Shown: positions 1-5,352, numbered from the stretch's first letter. The stretch: 5,352 nt of DNA from Pseudomonadota bacterium (GCA_018240935.1 JAFEEV010000256.1:1-5352); one strand, 5' to 3'. Program-made: numbers and translations. Notes: generated by a model from the sequence alone, not told the origin.

Positions 1-744
1 CAGCAGCGTCGGAATAACGCCGAAATGCCGGTACGTTTTTTCCAGCAATCGCCAGACCGGATCGACGACGTCCGCGCCGTGCGTATCGACGATTAAATCG
101 TCCGCTTCCCGGTAATGCCCGGCGATATGAATATAGCGAATGCGCGCCGCGGGCAGTTGTTTAAGAAACGCTTCGGCATCGTAACGATGGTTGACGCTGT
201 TGACATAAATATTATTGACATCCAGCAGCAAGTCGCAATCCGCTTCGTGCAGCACGGCGTTGATAAAATCGATTTCCGCCATCTCTTGACCGGGTGCCGC
301 ATAGTAAGAAACATTTTCCAGTGCGATGCGCCGTTCCAGAATATCCTGCACCCGCCGGATGCGCTCCGCCACATAGTGCACCGCCTCCGCGGTAAACGGA
401 ATCGGCAGCAGATCGTACAAATGCCCGTCGTCGCTGCAATAACTCAGATGTTCGCTGTAATAGCGGATTTGATGCTCGCGCAGAAAACGCTTCAGGCGCT
501 GCAGAAAGGCTTCGTCCAGCGGCGACGGGCCGCCGATCGAAAGCGATAGTCCATGACAAATAAAAGGAAACTTTTCGGTCAGCTCGCGCAACTGTTTTCC
601 GTAGCGCCCGCCGACCCCGATCCAGTTTTCCGGAGCCACTTCCCAGAAATTCACCGGATGCGTGGTTTGATCCGCCAGCGAGCCGAGATGCGAACGCCGC
701 AGACCCAAACCAGCGCCATGAACAGGATAATGTTGTCTGCTCAT
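1..744 (-). CDS. hvfB: MNIO (DUF692) family RiPP maturase, HvfB/bufferin-maturase type, C-terminus cut by window edge
   Basis: This encodes a multinuclear non-heme iron oxygenase (DUF692, TIM-barrel fold). In characterised members it oxidises Cys residues of a precursor peptide; HvfB makes oxazolone/thioamide pairs in EGKCG motifs. The frame is open from the ATG at 744 to the left edge: 248 codons of a family that usually has about 280-290, so only the C-terminus is missing. Visible family motifs in order are GAGLGLRR (10-17), VAPENW (36-41), HGLSLSIGGPSPLD (64-77), YSEHLSYCSDDGHLYDLLPI (96-115), LENVSYY (142-148), LLLDVNNIYVNSVNH (172-186), IHIAGHY (205-211) and DTHG (220-223). Likely metal ligands, by inference, are among H64, E98, E143, D175, H210, D220 and H222. 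It starts 12 bases after the hvfA stop with no strong ribosome binding site, which suggests co-transcription and coupled translation with its substrate. A DUF2063-type partner would be expected next, outside the window. Confidence 0.95.
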   Translation of the reverse strand, partial: MSRQHYPVHGAGLGLRRSHLGSLADQTTHPVNFWEVAPENWIGVGGRYGKQLRELTEKFPFICHGLSLSIGGPSPLDEAFLQRLKRFLREHQIRYYSEHLSYCSDDGHLYDLLPIPFTAEAVHYVAERIRRVQDILERRIALENVSYYAAPGQEMAEIDFINAVLHEADCDLLLDVNNIYVNSVNHRYDAEAFLKQLPAARIRYIHIAGHYREADDLIVDTHGADVVDPVWRLLEKTYRHFGVIPTLL

Positions 745-756
745 GGGTTGCGCGGA

Positions 757-1095
757 TTACTTCTTATTGGAGCCGCACTTACCTTCACCGCATTTACCTT
801 CTTGCTCGGCTTTCTTGCCGCCGCATTTGCCTTCCATGTTTTGTTTCATCTCTTTTTTGCCGCCACATTTACCTTCTCCGCATTTGCCTTCCATATTTTG
901 CTTGGCATCCTTACCGCCGTCTTGCGCCGGTTTATTGGCATCGCTGGCATCGGCCAGTTGCATGTAACCGCCGGATAACTCATTCATGGCAAATGGATTG
1001 GCAGCAGTATCAGCCGCGAGATTAGCGGCAGCCAGGCTGGTTACCAATGCTGTTCCAACCGCCAGTGAAACCGGCTTCATTGATTTTTTCGACAT
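757..1095 (-). CDS. hvfA: HvfA-type EGKCG-repeat RiPP precursor (copper-binding metallophore)
   Basis: This is a 112-residue precursor peptide. Residues 1-28 form a signal peptide: basic start (MSKKSMK), hydrophobic stretch 9-27, and an Ala-rich cleavage region around 22-28. A leader/linker covers about 29-65, followed by a Lys/Gly/Glu-rich tail with five EGKCG motifs at 69-73, 74-78, 88-92, 99-103 and 104-108. All five cysteines of the protein (72, 77, 91, 102, 107) lie in these motifs. In the Haemophilus homologue the EGKCG cysteines are converted to oxazolone/thioamide groups that bind Cu(I); the same chemistry is inferred here because the DUF692 maturase follows directly. The ATG at 1093-1095 is supported by GGAGA at 1102-1106 on the coding strand, 6 bases upstream. 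The motif and the maturase next door argue against a plain metallothionein. Copper control is expected for the family but is not visible in the sequence. Confidence 0.93.
   Translation of the reverse strand: MSKKSMKPVSLAVGTALVTSLAAANLAADTAANPFAMNELSGGYMQLADASDANKPAQDGGKDAKQNMEGKCGEGKCGGKKEMKQNMEGKCGGKKAEQEGKCGEGKCGSNKK
772..903 (-). repeat. Internal repeats encoding the five EGKCG modification sites of HvfA
   Basis: The 3' part of hvfA is built from near-identical units. The segments 877-903 and 820-846 both encode KQNMEGKCG and match at 24 of 27 bases. EGKCGEGKCG is encoded twice, at 862-891 and 772-801. The pattern is two tandem EGKCG pairs flanking one single motif. It points to growth of the core region by duplication within the gene, so motif number probably varies between relatives. 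Confidence 0.85.
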
Positions 1096-1354
1096 CTATG
1101 TTCTCCACAAAAAATTGATCATAACTGCAAACGCGAATGATAGCGCCAAATCGGCGCGAAGTCGTTTGTTTCTTTGCGTTCAGCCCGGCCGGCGCTGGCT
1201 GCGCTCGAACAAAACGGCCGGCAATCCCCGCGGGCGTCCTTGCTATCGCCCGGCATCAATCTGCCCCAGGTTGCTTTTGTTGCATGCGCCTCTCTGATAA
1301 ACTCAGCGCTTCAAAATTATTATAAAAAAATGCCTGCTAATTAAGGAGCTCCGA
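1096..1354. promoter_or_regulatory. Divergent intergenic region between hvfA and the 240-residue membrane protein gene
   Basis: This 259-base gap must hold the promoters of both divergent genes. For hvfA, TATGAT (plus positions 1118-1123) is a reasonable -10, but no convincing -35 lies 16-18 bases upstream, so an alternative sigma factor or an activator is possible. On the plus strand the A+T-rich stretch 1311-1328 includes TATTAT at 1318-1323, and AAGGAG at 1343-1348 is a strong ribosome binding site 6 bases before the ATG at 1355. The G+C-rich middle has CGGCCGGC twice (1186-1193 and 1215-1222) and the inverted repeat CGGGCG/CGCCCG (1231-1236 and 1247-1252, 10-base loop). Promoter positions are weak guesses. 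Confidence 0.35.
1143..1157. repeat. Short perfect inverted repeat upstream of hvfA, possible operator
   Basis: GCGCC and GGCGC flank a 5-base AAATC spacer. The dyad lies 47-62 bases upstream of the hvfA start, just upstream of its candidate -10. The position suits a dimeric regulator, but the sequence fits no operator I can name, and a 5-bp arm can arise by chance in this G+C-rich stretch. Confidence 0.25.
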
Positions 1355-2077
1355 ATGTTTGACAAATCCAACCAGCTTATTTTTTACATCAATGCCGCGA
1401 TTCTTGTGTTTGGTGCTTTGGTTGCCCTGCTGACGAATTTCATCGCGATCGGACTGATCGTCGCCATCTGCGCCGCGCTGCTGATTTTCGATCAAATCCG
1501 GCAAAACAAATTTGCATTTTCCATCGCGGATTTAACAAAAATACTGACGGTGCACGATACCTGCGGAAAAAAAGCAACCTTGACGCAAATGCAAATGACC
1601 ACCGCCTGTCATGCCGATAATTCGGAATACTGGTTCAGAAATATCCGCGCCATCGGCAGCATCAGCAATTTCCGCATCAATAACGGCGATCCGGCGGAAC
1701 AACGGAAAGACAACGACAGCTACCAAGTCTGCATGAAATTCCCGCCGGAATTGAAAGTCATTAACGGTACCGATTTAACCCTCACGTATCAATGCGAAGG
1801 CGCATTCACGCAGAACGAAGGCATACTATCGCATGTCGTCGACGACGATACCCAGCGCTTGCATCTGACCGTCGAACTGCCTTCGGGACGCGCCGTTGCA
1901 ACCGCCCGTTTCTTCTGCATCCGGAACGGCAAAGAAGAAGCGCTGCTGCCGCCCGTGATCACCGGACAAACGAAAATCGATGCGGAAGTAAAAAACCCGC
2001 AACGCGGCGCGGAGTACTGCTTGCAATGGAATTGGGAAGAAGAAGGCTTGCTGAAGAAAGTCGCTTGTATGTTCTAA
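1355..2077 (+). CDS. Hypothetical membrane-hairpin protein with a C-terminal beta-rich domain
   Basis: I do not recognise this 240-residue protein as a named family. It has two closely spaced membrane segments (about 8-26 and 29-45) joined by a two-residue turn, then a basic edge (DQIRQNK) and a soluble region of about 190 residues with no further membrane segment. Under the positive-inside rule both termini are probably cytoplasmic. The soluble part reads as alternating beta strands: a PPELK element (130-134), LTLTYQCEG (141-149), LHLTVELPSGR (169-179), and an aromatic end, YCLQWNW (221-227). It has seven cysteines after the membrane part's C39 is included (39, 70, 85, 126, 147, 188, 222), plus C238. 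The ATG follows AAGGAG at 6 bases. A membrane-anchored sensor or effector is only a possibility. The gene looks monocistronic: a divergent neighbour lies upstream and two hairpins lie downstream. Confidence 0.85.
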   Translation: MFDKSNQLIFYINAAILVFGALVALLTNFIAIGLIVAICAALLIFDQIRQNKFAFSIADLTKILTVHDTCGKKATLTQMQMTTACHADNSEYWFRNIRAIGSISNFRINNGDPAEQRKDNDSYQVCMKFPPELKVINGTDLTLTYQCEGAFTQNEGILSHVVDDDTQRLHLTVELPSGRAVATARFFCIRNGKEEALLPPVITGQTKIDAEVKNPQRGAEYCLQWNWEEEGLLKKVACMF

Positions 2078-2083
2078 ACTGCC

Positions 2084-2110
2084 GTCAAACAGACATCCCT
2101 GTCTGTTGAC
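2084..2110. repeat. REP-like hairpin just downstream of the 240-residue protein gene
   Basis: GTCAAACAGACA (2084-2095) and TGTCTGTTGAC (2100-2110) pair across a TCCC loop with a single bulged base, giving an 11-bp stem six bases after the stop codon. No T-run follows in either direction, so it is not a classical intrinsic terminator. A dispersed extragenic palindrome or an mRNA 3' stabiliser fits better, though it could still aid termination. Confidence 0.55.
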
Positions 2111-2161
2111 TGCGACGAAATTGAACAGACTGGTTAGCTGACTGAATTTTCCAACCAACCT

Positions 2162-2183
2162 GCCCGGATCGAAAAATCCGGGC
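2162..2183. terminator. Perfect 8-bp G+C-rich hairpin upstream of murJ, possible terminator without a U-tract
   Basis: GCCCGGAT (2162-2169) and ATCCGGGC (2176-2183) pair perfectly across a CGAAAA loop. The stem is strong and lies between the upstream gene and murJ, where a terminator is expected. No T-run follows on either strand, so the terminator reading is tentative; it could equally be a structured murJ leader or a protein-binding dyad. Confidence 0.4.
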
Positions 2184-2240
2184 CGCGCAATTTCCCGCCA
2201 CCACCATTGATCACGCGAATACCCTGAACGTAAAACACCA

Positions 2241-3779
2241 TTGAATCTACTTAAAGCGCTCGCTGCGGTCAGCAGCATGACTTTCATATCGCGCATACTC
2301 GGCTTCCTGCGCGACATCATCATCGCGCGGATTTTTGGCGCGGGCATGGAAACCGACGCGTTCTTTGTCGCTTTCCGCATCCCGAACCTGCTGCGGCGGA
2401 TGTTTGCCGAAGGTGCGTTTTCGCAGGCGTTCGTGCCGATTCTCGCAGAATATAAAAATACCCGCACCCCGGAAGAAACCCGTAGCCTGATCGATCACAT
2501 CACGATGCTATTGGGCGTCACGCTGTTTTTCATTTCGCTGGCCGGTATAGTCGCTGCGCCGCTGATCATTTATGTCAGCGCGCCGGGGTTCTCAGCCGAT
2601 CCGGATAAATTCAAGCTCACCGTGCAACTGCTGCAAATCACCTTTCCGTATATTTTGTTCATCTCGCTGGTGGCACTGGCCGGAGGGATTCTCAACACCT
2701 ACGGCAAATTCAACGTGCCCGCCGTGACCCCGGCGCTGCTGAACATCGCGTTCATCGGTTGCGCGTTATGGCTGACGCCGCTCATCGATCCGCCGGTTCT
2801 GGCGCTGGCTTGGGCGGTTTTTATCGGTGGCATCTTGCAACTGGCGTTTCAAGTTCCGTATCTGTTGCGGCTCAAACTGATGCCGCGCATCCGTTTCAAA
2901 AATCCCGACACCGGCGCGTGGCGTGTGATCAAACTGATGGGACCGGCCATTTTCGGCGTCTCGGTCAGCCAACTCAGTCTGCTGATCAACACGATTTTCG
3001 CCTCACTGCTGGTGACCGGCAGCGTCTCCTGGCTGTATTACGCCGACCGGCTGATGGAATTTCCCGCCGGCCTGCTCGGTGTTGCGCTCGGCACCATCCT
3101 GCTGCCGTCGCTCGCAAAACACTACAGCAACAACAGCAACGACGAATATTCCCGCCTGCTCGATTGGGGTTTGCGTATGACCATGCTGTTGACGCTACCG
3201 GCCGCATTGGCGCTGGCCTTACTATCGGTGCCGCTGATCACCACGCTGTTTCATCACGGCGCATTCAGCCAACACGACGTATGGATGACGCGCGAAGCCC
3301 TGGTCGCTTACAGCGTCGGCTTGCTCGGCATCATCCTGGTAAAAGTGCTTGCCCCCGGATTCTACGCCCGCCAGAACATCAAAACACCGGTCAAAATCGC
3401 CATCATCACGCTAATCGCCACGCAACTGATGAACCTCGCCTTTATCACGCCGCTCCAGCACGCCGGATTGGCGCTAGCCATCGGGCTCGGTGCCTGCCTT
3501 AACGCGGGATTGCTGTTTTACCAATTGCGCAAGCAAGCAATTTACCAGCCGCAACCCGGCTGGCTGTTTTTCTTTGTCAAAATACTGCTGGCGCTGGCGG
3601 CAATGGGCGTTGTGTTATGGTTTGCGGCGGGAAGCGATGCTTCATGGCTGACCGGCTCGGCACTGTCCCGCGCAACGCAACTCAGCGGTGTCGTGTTAGC
3701 CGGTGCAATCAGCTATTTCGCCGCCCTCTGGCTGCTCGGATTCCGCCTAAAAGACTTTACGCAGCGGCAGACGTTGTAG
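2241..3779 (+). CDS. murJ: Lipid II flippase MurJ (MviN)
   Basis: MurJ, a MOP-superfamily inner-membrane protein, flips lipid II from the cytoplasmic to the periplasmic face for peptidoglycan synthesis. The 512 residues match the length of the E. coli protein, and the recognisable blocks run from end to end: RIFGAGMETDAFFVAF (30-45), PNLLRRMFAEGAFSQAFVP (48-66), the GPAIFGVSVSQLS block, WLYYADRLMEFPAG, and VLAPGFYARQNIKTPVKIAI. The functional arginines of the E. coli protein are conserved at the same numbers: R18, R24, R52 and R270. D39 and E57 are also present. About 14 hydrophobic segments are expected. The start is TTG at 2241: an in-frame TGA lies at 2208-2210, no other start codon lies between, and the protein then begins MNLLKALAAVSSMT exactly like its homologues. 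No Shine-Dalgarno sequence is visible. No interruption or frameshift is seen. Confidence 0.98.
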   Translation: MNLLKALAAVSSMTFISRILGFLRDIIIARIFGAGMETDAFFVAFRIPNLLRRMFAEGAFSQAFVPILAEYKNTRTPEETRSLIDHITMLLGVTLFFISLAGIVAAPLIIYVSAPGFSADPDKFKLTVQLLQITFPYILFISLVALAGGILNTYGKFNVPAVTPALLNIAFIGCALWLTPLIDPPVLALAWAVFIGGILQLAFQVPYLLRLKLMPRIRFKNPDTGAWRVIKLMGPAIFGVSVSQLSLLINTIFASLLVTGSVSWLYYADRLMEFPAGLLGVALGTILLPSLAKHYSNNSNDEYSRLLDWGLRMTMLLTLPAALALALLSVPLITTLFHHGAFSQHDVWMTREALVAYSVGLLGIILVKVLAPGFYARQNIKTPVKIAIITLIATQLMNLAFITPLQHAGLALAIGLGACLNAGLLFYQLRKQAIYQPQPGWLFFFVKILLALAAMGVVLWFAAGSDASWLTGSALSRATQLSGVVLAGAISYFAALWLLGFRLKDFTQRQTL

Positions 3780-3896
3780 TCTATCCGGACGGAATTAACT
3801 CAATATCCGATTTATTCGCGCTTCCTGCTCGTTAAAACTGAAAAGAGCGCTACTCGACACAAAATTCCTGGCAGCAAAATTTTTTGGAGGAATACT

Positions 3897-3977
3897 TGGG
3901 ACTTTTACCTGATACATCATCTCCACCAGATATCGGCGAAATTCCGTTGGGTACGCAAGCTTGTAGTTCTGACTTAT
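3897..3977 (-). pseudogene. Possible remnant of an IS3-type OrfA transposase N-terminus
   Basis: Read on the minus strand, this stretch gives ISQNYKLAYPTEFRRYLVEM followed by MYQVKVP. It resembles the start of IS3-family OrfA proteins, which typically run YP-EFR---VELVRAG before a helix-turn-helix. The frame has no ATG before the motif, hits a stop at 3981-3983 immediately upstream, and loses all similarity after about 25 residues, so nothing functional remains. The match is short and made by eye; chance similarity cannot be excluded. Confidence 0.35.
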
Positions 3978-3980
3978 CCT

Positions 3981-3984
3981 TTAG
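3981..3984. repeat. Left copy of the TTAG target-site duplication of the MITE
   Basis: TTAG directly abuts the left GGAAG end and is repeated exactly next to the right end. Its length and sequence fit IS5-group insertion. Confidence 0.75.
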
Positions 3985-4123
3985 GGAAGCTCTGAAAAAC
4001 TACTTCGCTCGGTCATGCTGTGTTGGAATCAGACTCAAAATGCTCATTTACACCTTGTAAACTGAGCTTATTCGCCTGATTTCGCCTTGCCTGACCGTCG
4101 TCGCTACCTTTTCCAGAACTTCC
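3985..4123. mobile_element. 139-bp palindromic MITE with IS5-type ends
   Basis: The left end GGAAGCTCTGAAAAAC and the inverted right end GGAAGTTCTGGAAAAG agree at 13 of 16 positions. GGAAG followed by a run of A-rich positions matches the ends of IS5-group elements. The element is flanked by a 4-bp direct repeat TTAG (3981-3984, 4124-4127), which fits the YTAR target of that group. The interior is an imperfect palindrome almost to the centre: CGGTCA near 4011 pairs with TGACCG near 4092, AATCAG near 4027 with CTGATT near 4077, and the middle has TTTACA-CC-TTGTAAA. It carries no transposase, so any movement would need an IS5-family enzyme in trans. Its RNA would form one long hairpin, which could act as a terminator or 3' stabiliser for either convergent neighbour. 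Confidence 0.8.
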
Positions 4124-4127
4124 TTAG
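4124..4127. repeat. Right copy of the TTAG target-site duplication of the MITE
   Basis: TTAG directly follows the right CTTCC end. The intact pair of duplications shows that the element sits where it inserted, without later rearrangement across it. Confidence 0.75.
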
Positions 4128-4140
4128 CATCTTTAATTCC

Positions 4141-4659
4141 TCACTTAAATTGCCAATTTCCTTCAAAAAAATTGATCAGCTGATTCAATTCAGGAATCTT
4201 GACCCTTGCAGAATCAAGTATCGTTTTGGAAAACTGATTTATATAGCTTTGTCTTTCAGTTAGGTCAAATCCAAGGGTTTGTGCGATCACTTTTTTACAT
4301 TCTCCAGATTGTGAAGGAACGCTCATTCCAAGGATAGACAATAATAGCCCTTCAAAACACGGTTTGGAGCCAACCATATAAATCTTAGCGTTCTGTGCTT
4401 TCTTCTCCAGCTCTTCTGTCCATGGAATATCTGTATCCAGAAGAGCAACGCGCCTGTCGTAGCTGGCGATTCTCGTTTGCCTGACAGTATGGGTTATAAC
4501 ATTATCCGGTCCTTTCCCATGTGCATTACGCACCGTGACAGTAACTCCGGCACCACTGGAACAATAAAGATTGCGCAAATGCTTGAGAAAAGCCTCCTCC
4601 GAATCTCCTTCACCAACAATCAATAAGGTTCTACGAACTTGACGCTGTTTTACGACCAT
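4141..4659 (-). CDS. Small TOPRIM-fold protein, RloB-like, partner of the upstream ATPase
   Basis: This 172-residue protein has the hallmarks of a minimal TOPRIM nuclease domain. A strand LLIVGEGDSEEAFL (12-25) carries the invariant glutamate E17 in GEG, and a second strand VALLDTDIPW (71-80) carries the D75/D77 pair. SKPCFEGLLLSIL (98-110) parallels the NPCFE-W-LL stretch of RloB proteins. Residues 112-172 form a family-specific tail without a motif I know. RloB-type and other TOPRIM proteins act with AAA/OLD-like ATPases in anti-phage systems, where the TOPRIM unit is the nuclease effector; that role is inferred here. The ATG lies 9 bases after the ATPase stop with only a GAGA-type weak ribosome binding site, suggesting coupled translation. 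At 172 residues it is shorter than AriB (DUF4435) of PARIS, which makes RloB the better comparison. No signal peptide or membrane segment is seen. Confidence 0.85.
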   Translation of the reverse strand: MVVKQRQVRRTLLIVGEGDSEEAFLKHLRNLYCSSGAGVTVTVRNAHGKGPDNVITHTVRQTRIASYDRRVALLDTDIPWTEELEKKAQNAKIYMVGSKPCFEGLLLSILGMSVPSQSGECKKVIAQTLGFDLTERQSYINQFSKTILDSARVKIPELNQLINFFEGNWQFK

Positions 4660-4668
4660 CTCGATCTC

Positions 4669-5352
4669 TCATAGCTGAGGGATGGCACCATAGGCACCAG
4701 CCATGTATTTGGCGTAGAGGTTGTCATCAGCACGCACCCCCTTGACGCTATCAAGCCGCCACGCATCACTTTCGCAGTTGCCATTCTTTTCCACTAATAC
4801 CACTTGAGCTTTATGTAGAAGACTCAGCACTTCAATAGAGTGACAGGTAAAAATGATTTGTGCATTGTGCGGATTCGTTCTAGGGGAGAAAAACAAATCC
4901 AAGATCGGCGTCAACATGTGTGGGTGCAAGTCTGCTTCGAGTTCATCGATAATGACCAAGCCGCCGTTTTGCAGTGCTGGCAAAACTCGAGAAAGTAGGA
5001 TATACGCACCCTGTGTACCACTGGATTCGTGCAGAAACATAAGCGGATGTTCTTTTTCGCCAATACGGTGAATACCGAAAGGGATGTGAATCTCTTCGAT
5101 CTCGCCGTTTTCCCGAGTTACCGTGTGCTTCTCCACACGTACATCGGCCAAGCCCAAGTCCCACCGGTGCAACAGAGACACCATTTGACTTAGGATATCT
5201 TCATTTCTCGCATAAAATTCGGATGCACGCAGAATTTGATCGTGATCCATGGCCTGACGACCCAATGCATGCACATTACTAAAAACGTTAGTCGAAACCA
5301 GCTTCTTAGCCAAGTCAACTTCATACTGAGCAGCGGTTGAGATTAGGGATGC
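4669..5352 (-). CDS. AAA/ABC-type ATPase of RloA/OLD-like family, C-terminal part (N-terminus outside window)
   Basis: The frame is open from the right edge to the TGA at 4669-4671, giving 227 residues. It is the C-terminal half of a protein probably of about 400-450 residues; Walker A lies outside. Three ATPase elements are visible in order. ESSGTQGAYILLS (signature at 5008-5028) is the SSGTQ form typical of AAA15/AAA21 proteins. LVIIDELEADLHP contains Walker B with its catalytic glutamate (4942-4959). TCHSIEVL contains the switch/H-loop histidine (4840-4842). This order and the DELE-DLHP wording are standard for RloA, OLD and PARIS AriA ATPases, which sense phage activity and control a nuclease partner. 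Such a partner, the TOPRIM protein, follows 9 bases downstream. The TTG at 5311-5313 is in frame but is not the start, because coding continues upstream with no stop. The gene reads as intact within the window. Confidence 0.9.
   Translation of the reverse strand, partial: ASLISTAAQYEVDLAKKLVSTNVFSNVHALGRQAMDHDQILRASEFYARNEDILSQMVSLLHRWDLGLADVRVEKHTVTRENGEIEEIHIPFGIHRIGEKEHPLMFLHESSGTQGAYILLSRVLPALQNGGLVIIDELEADLHPHMLTPILDLFFSPRTNPHNAQIIFTCHSIEVLSLLHKAQVVLVEKNGNCESDAWRLDSVKGVRADDNLYAKYMAGAYGAIPQL

Larger units (their letters stand above)
3780..4140. other. Non-coding scar between murJ and the defence module
   Basis: These 361 bases between the convergent murJ and TOPRIM genes hold no intact gene. 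The left part (3780-3896) has no feature I can name beyond a T-run at 3880-3885 lacking a convincing stem. The middle (about 3897-3977) looks like a minus-strand transposase fragment. The right part (3985-4123) is a MITE with target duplication, ending 17 bases from the stop of the TOPRIM gene. The block marks repeated insertion and decay at the border between core and accessory DNA. Confidence 0.7.

Noticed and set aside
772..903. CRISPR-like or minisatellite array
   Set aside because: The repeats are in frame within hvfA, irregularly spaced and without spacers. They are explained by the repeated peptide motif.
115..978. Plus-strand open frames opposite hvfB and hvfA (115-549, 553-978, 743-967)
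   Set aside because: They lie antisense to two well-supported genes. Their composition (long F/A/L or P/H/L runs opposite the EGKCG repeats) is a by-product of the opposite-strand coding.
757..1095. Metallothionein or simple low-complexity secreted protein
   Set aside because: The cysteines are evenly set in EGKCG motifs rather than Cys-X-Cys clusters, and the DUF692 maturase follows directly, which defines the HvfA type.
2207..2235. TTGATC/GTAAAA as a sigma-70 promoter for murJ
   Set aside because: The -10 is a poor match and would place the transcript start almost on the start codon. The murJ promoter is left unassigned.
1826..2467. 213-codon minus-strand frame spanning the end of the 240-residue gene, the intergenic gap and the start of murJ
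   Set aside because: It runs through two hairpins and two real genes on the other strand, with no ribosome binding site or recognisable domain.
2759..3502. 247-codon plus-strand frame inside murJ, plus minus-strand frames in the same interval
   Set aside because: MurJ is intact and full length here. The alternate frames are rich in Arg, His and Gln, as expected for shadows of a G+C-rich gene, and show no motif.
3858..3892. Intrinsic terminator of murJ at the T-run 3880-3885
   Set aside because: The only arms found (ATTCCT and AGGAAT) enclose the T-run with a long loop, so no stem precedes the run as a terminator requires.
4141..5352. PARIS (AriA-AriB) as the exact system name
   Set aside because: The TOPRIM protein is much shorter than AriB, and its PCFE-LLL stretch fits RloB better. 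The ATPase N-terminus is not visible, so a specific system name is not justified.

Overview
The window looks like chromosomal DNA of a Gram-negative proteobacterium, most likely a betaproteobacterium. The best marker is a full-length MurJ that aligns without gaps over long stretches to the proteobacterial lipid II flippase. An assignment to the Nitrosomonadaceae is my impression from the sequence style and is not proven.

Layout, left to right. (1) Positions 1-1095, minus strand: a two-gene RiPP cassette. It has a secreted Cys-rich precursor with five EGKCG motifs (HvfA type) followed after 12 bases by its MNIO/DUF692 maturase (HvfB type). The C-terminus of the maturase and any further operon genes (HvfC/HvfD type partners would be expected) lie beyond the left edge. 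(2) 1096-1354: a divergent intergenic region with several short inverted repeats. (3) 1355-2077, plus strand: an unrecognised 240-residue protein with an N-terminal membrane hairpin and a probably beta-rich soluble domain. (4) 2078-2240: a short gap with two clear hairpins, one of them REP-like. (5) 2241-3779, plus strand: murJ, started by TTG. (6) 3780-4140: a non-coding scar with a probable minus-strand transposase remnant and a well-defined 139-bp palindromic MITE. The MITE has IS5-type ends and a TTAG target duplication. (7) 4141-5352, minus strand: a visibly more A+T-rich two-gene module. An AAA/ABC-type ATPase (RloA/OLD-like, N-terminus outside the window) is followed after 9 bases by a small TOPRIM protein of RloB type. 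This is the organisation of an anti-phage toxin/sensor pair.

How the parts work together. The HvfAB cassette probably makes a copper-binding modified peptide exported to the periplasm. MurJ is core cell-wall machinery. The ATPase-TOPRIM pair behind the mobile-element scar looks like an acquired defence module next to the core gene. I see no tRNA, rRNA, CRISPR array or complete insertion sequence.
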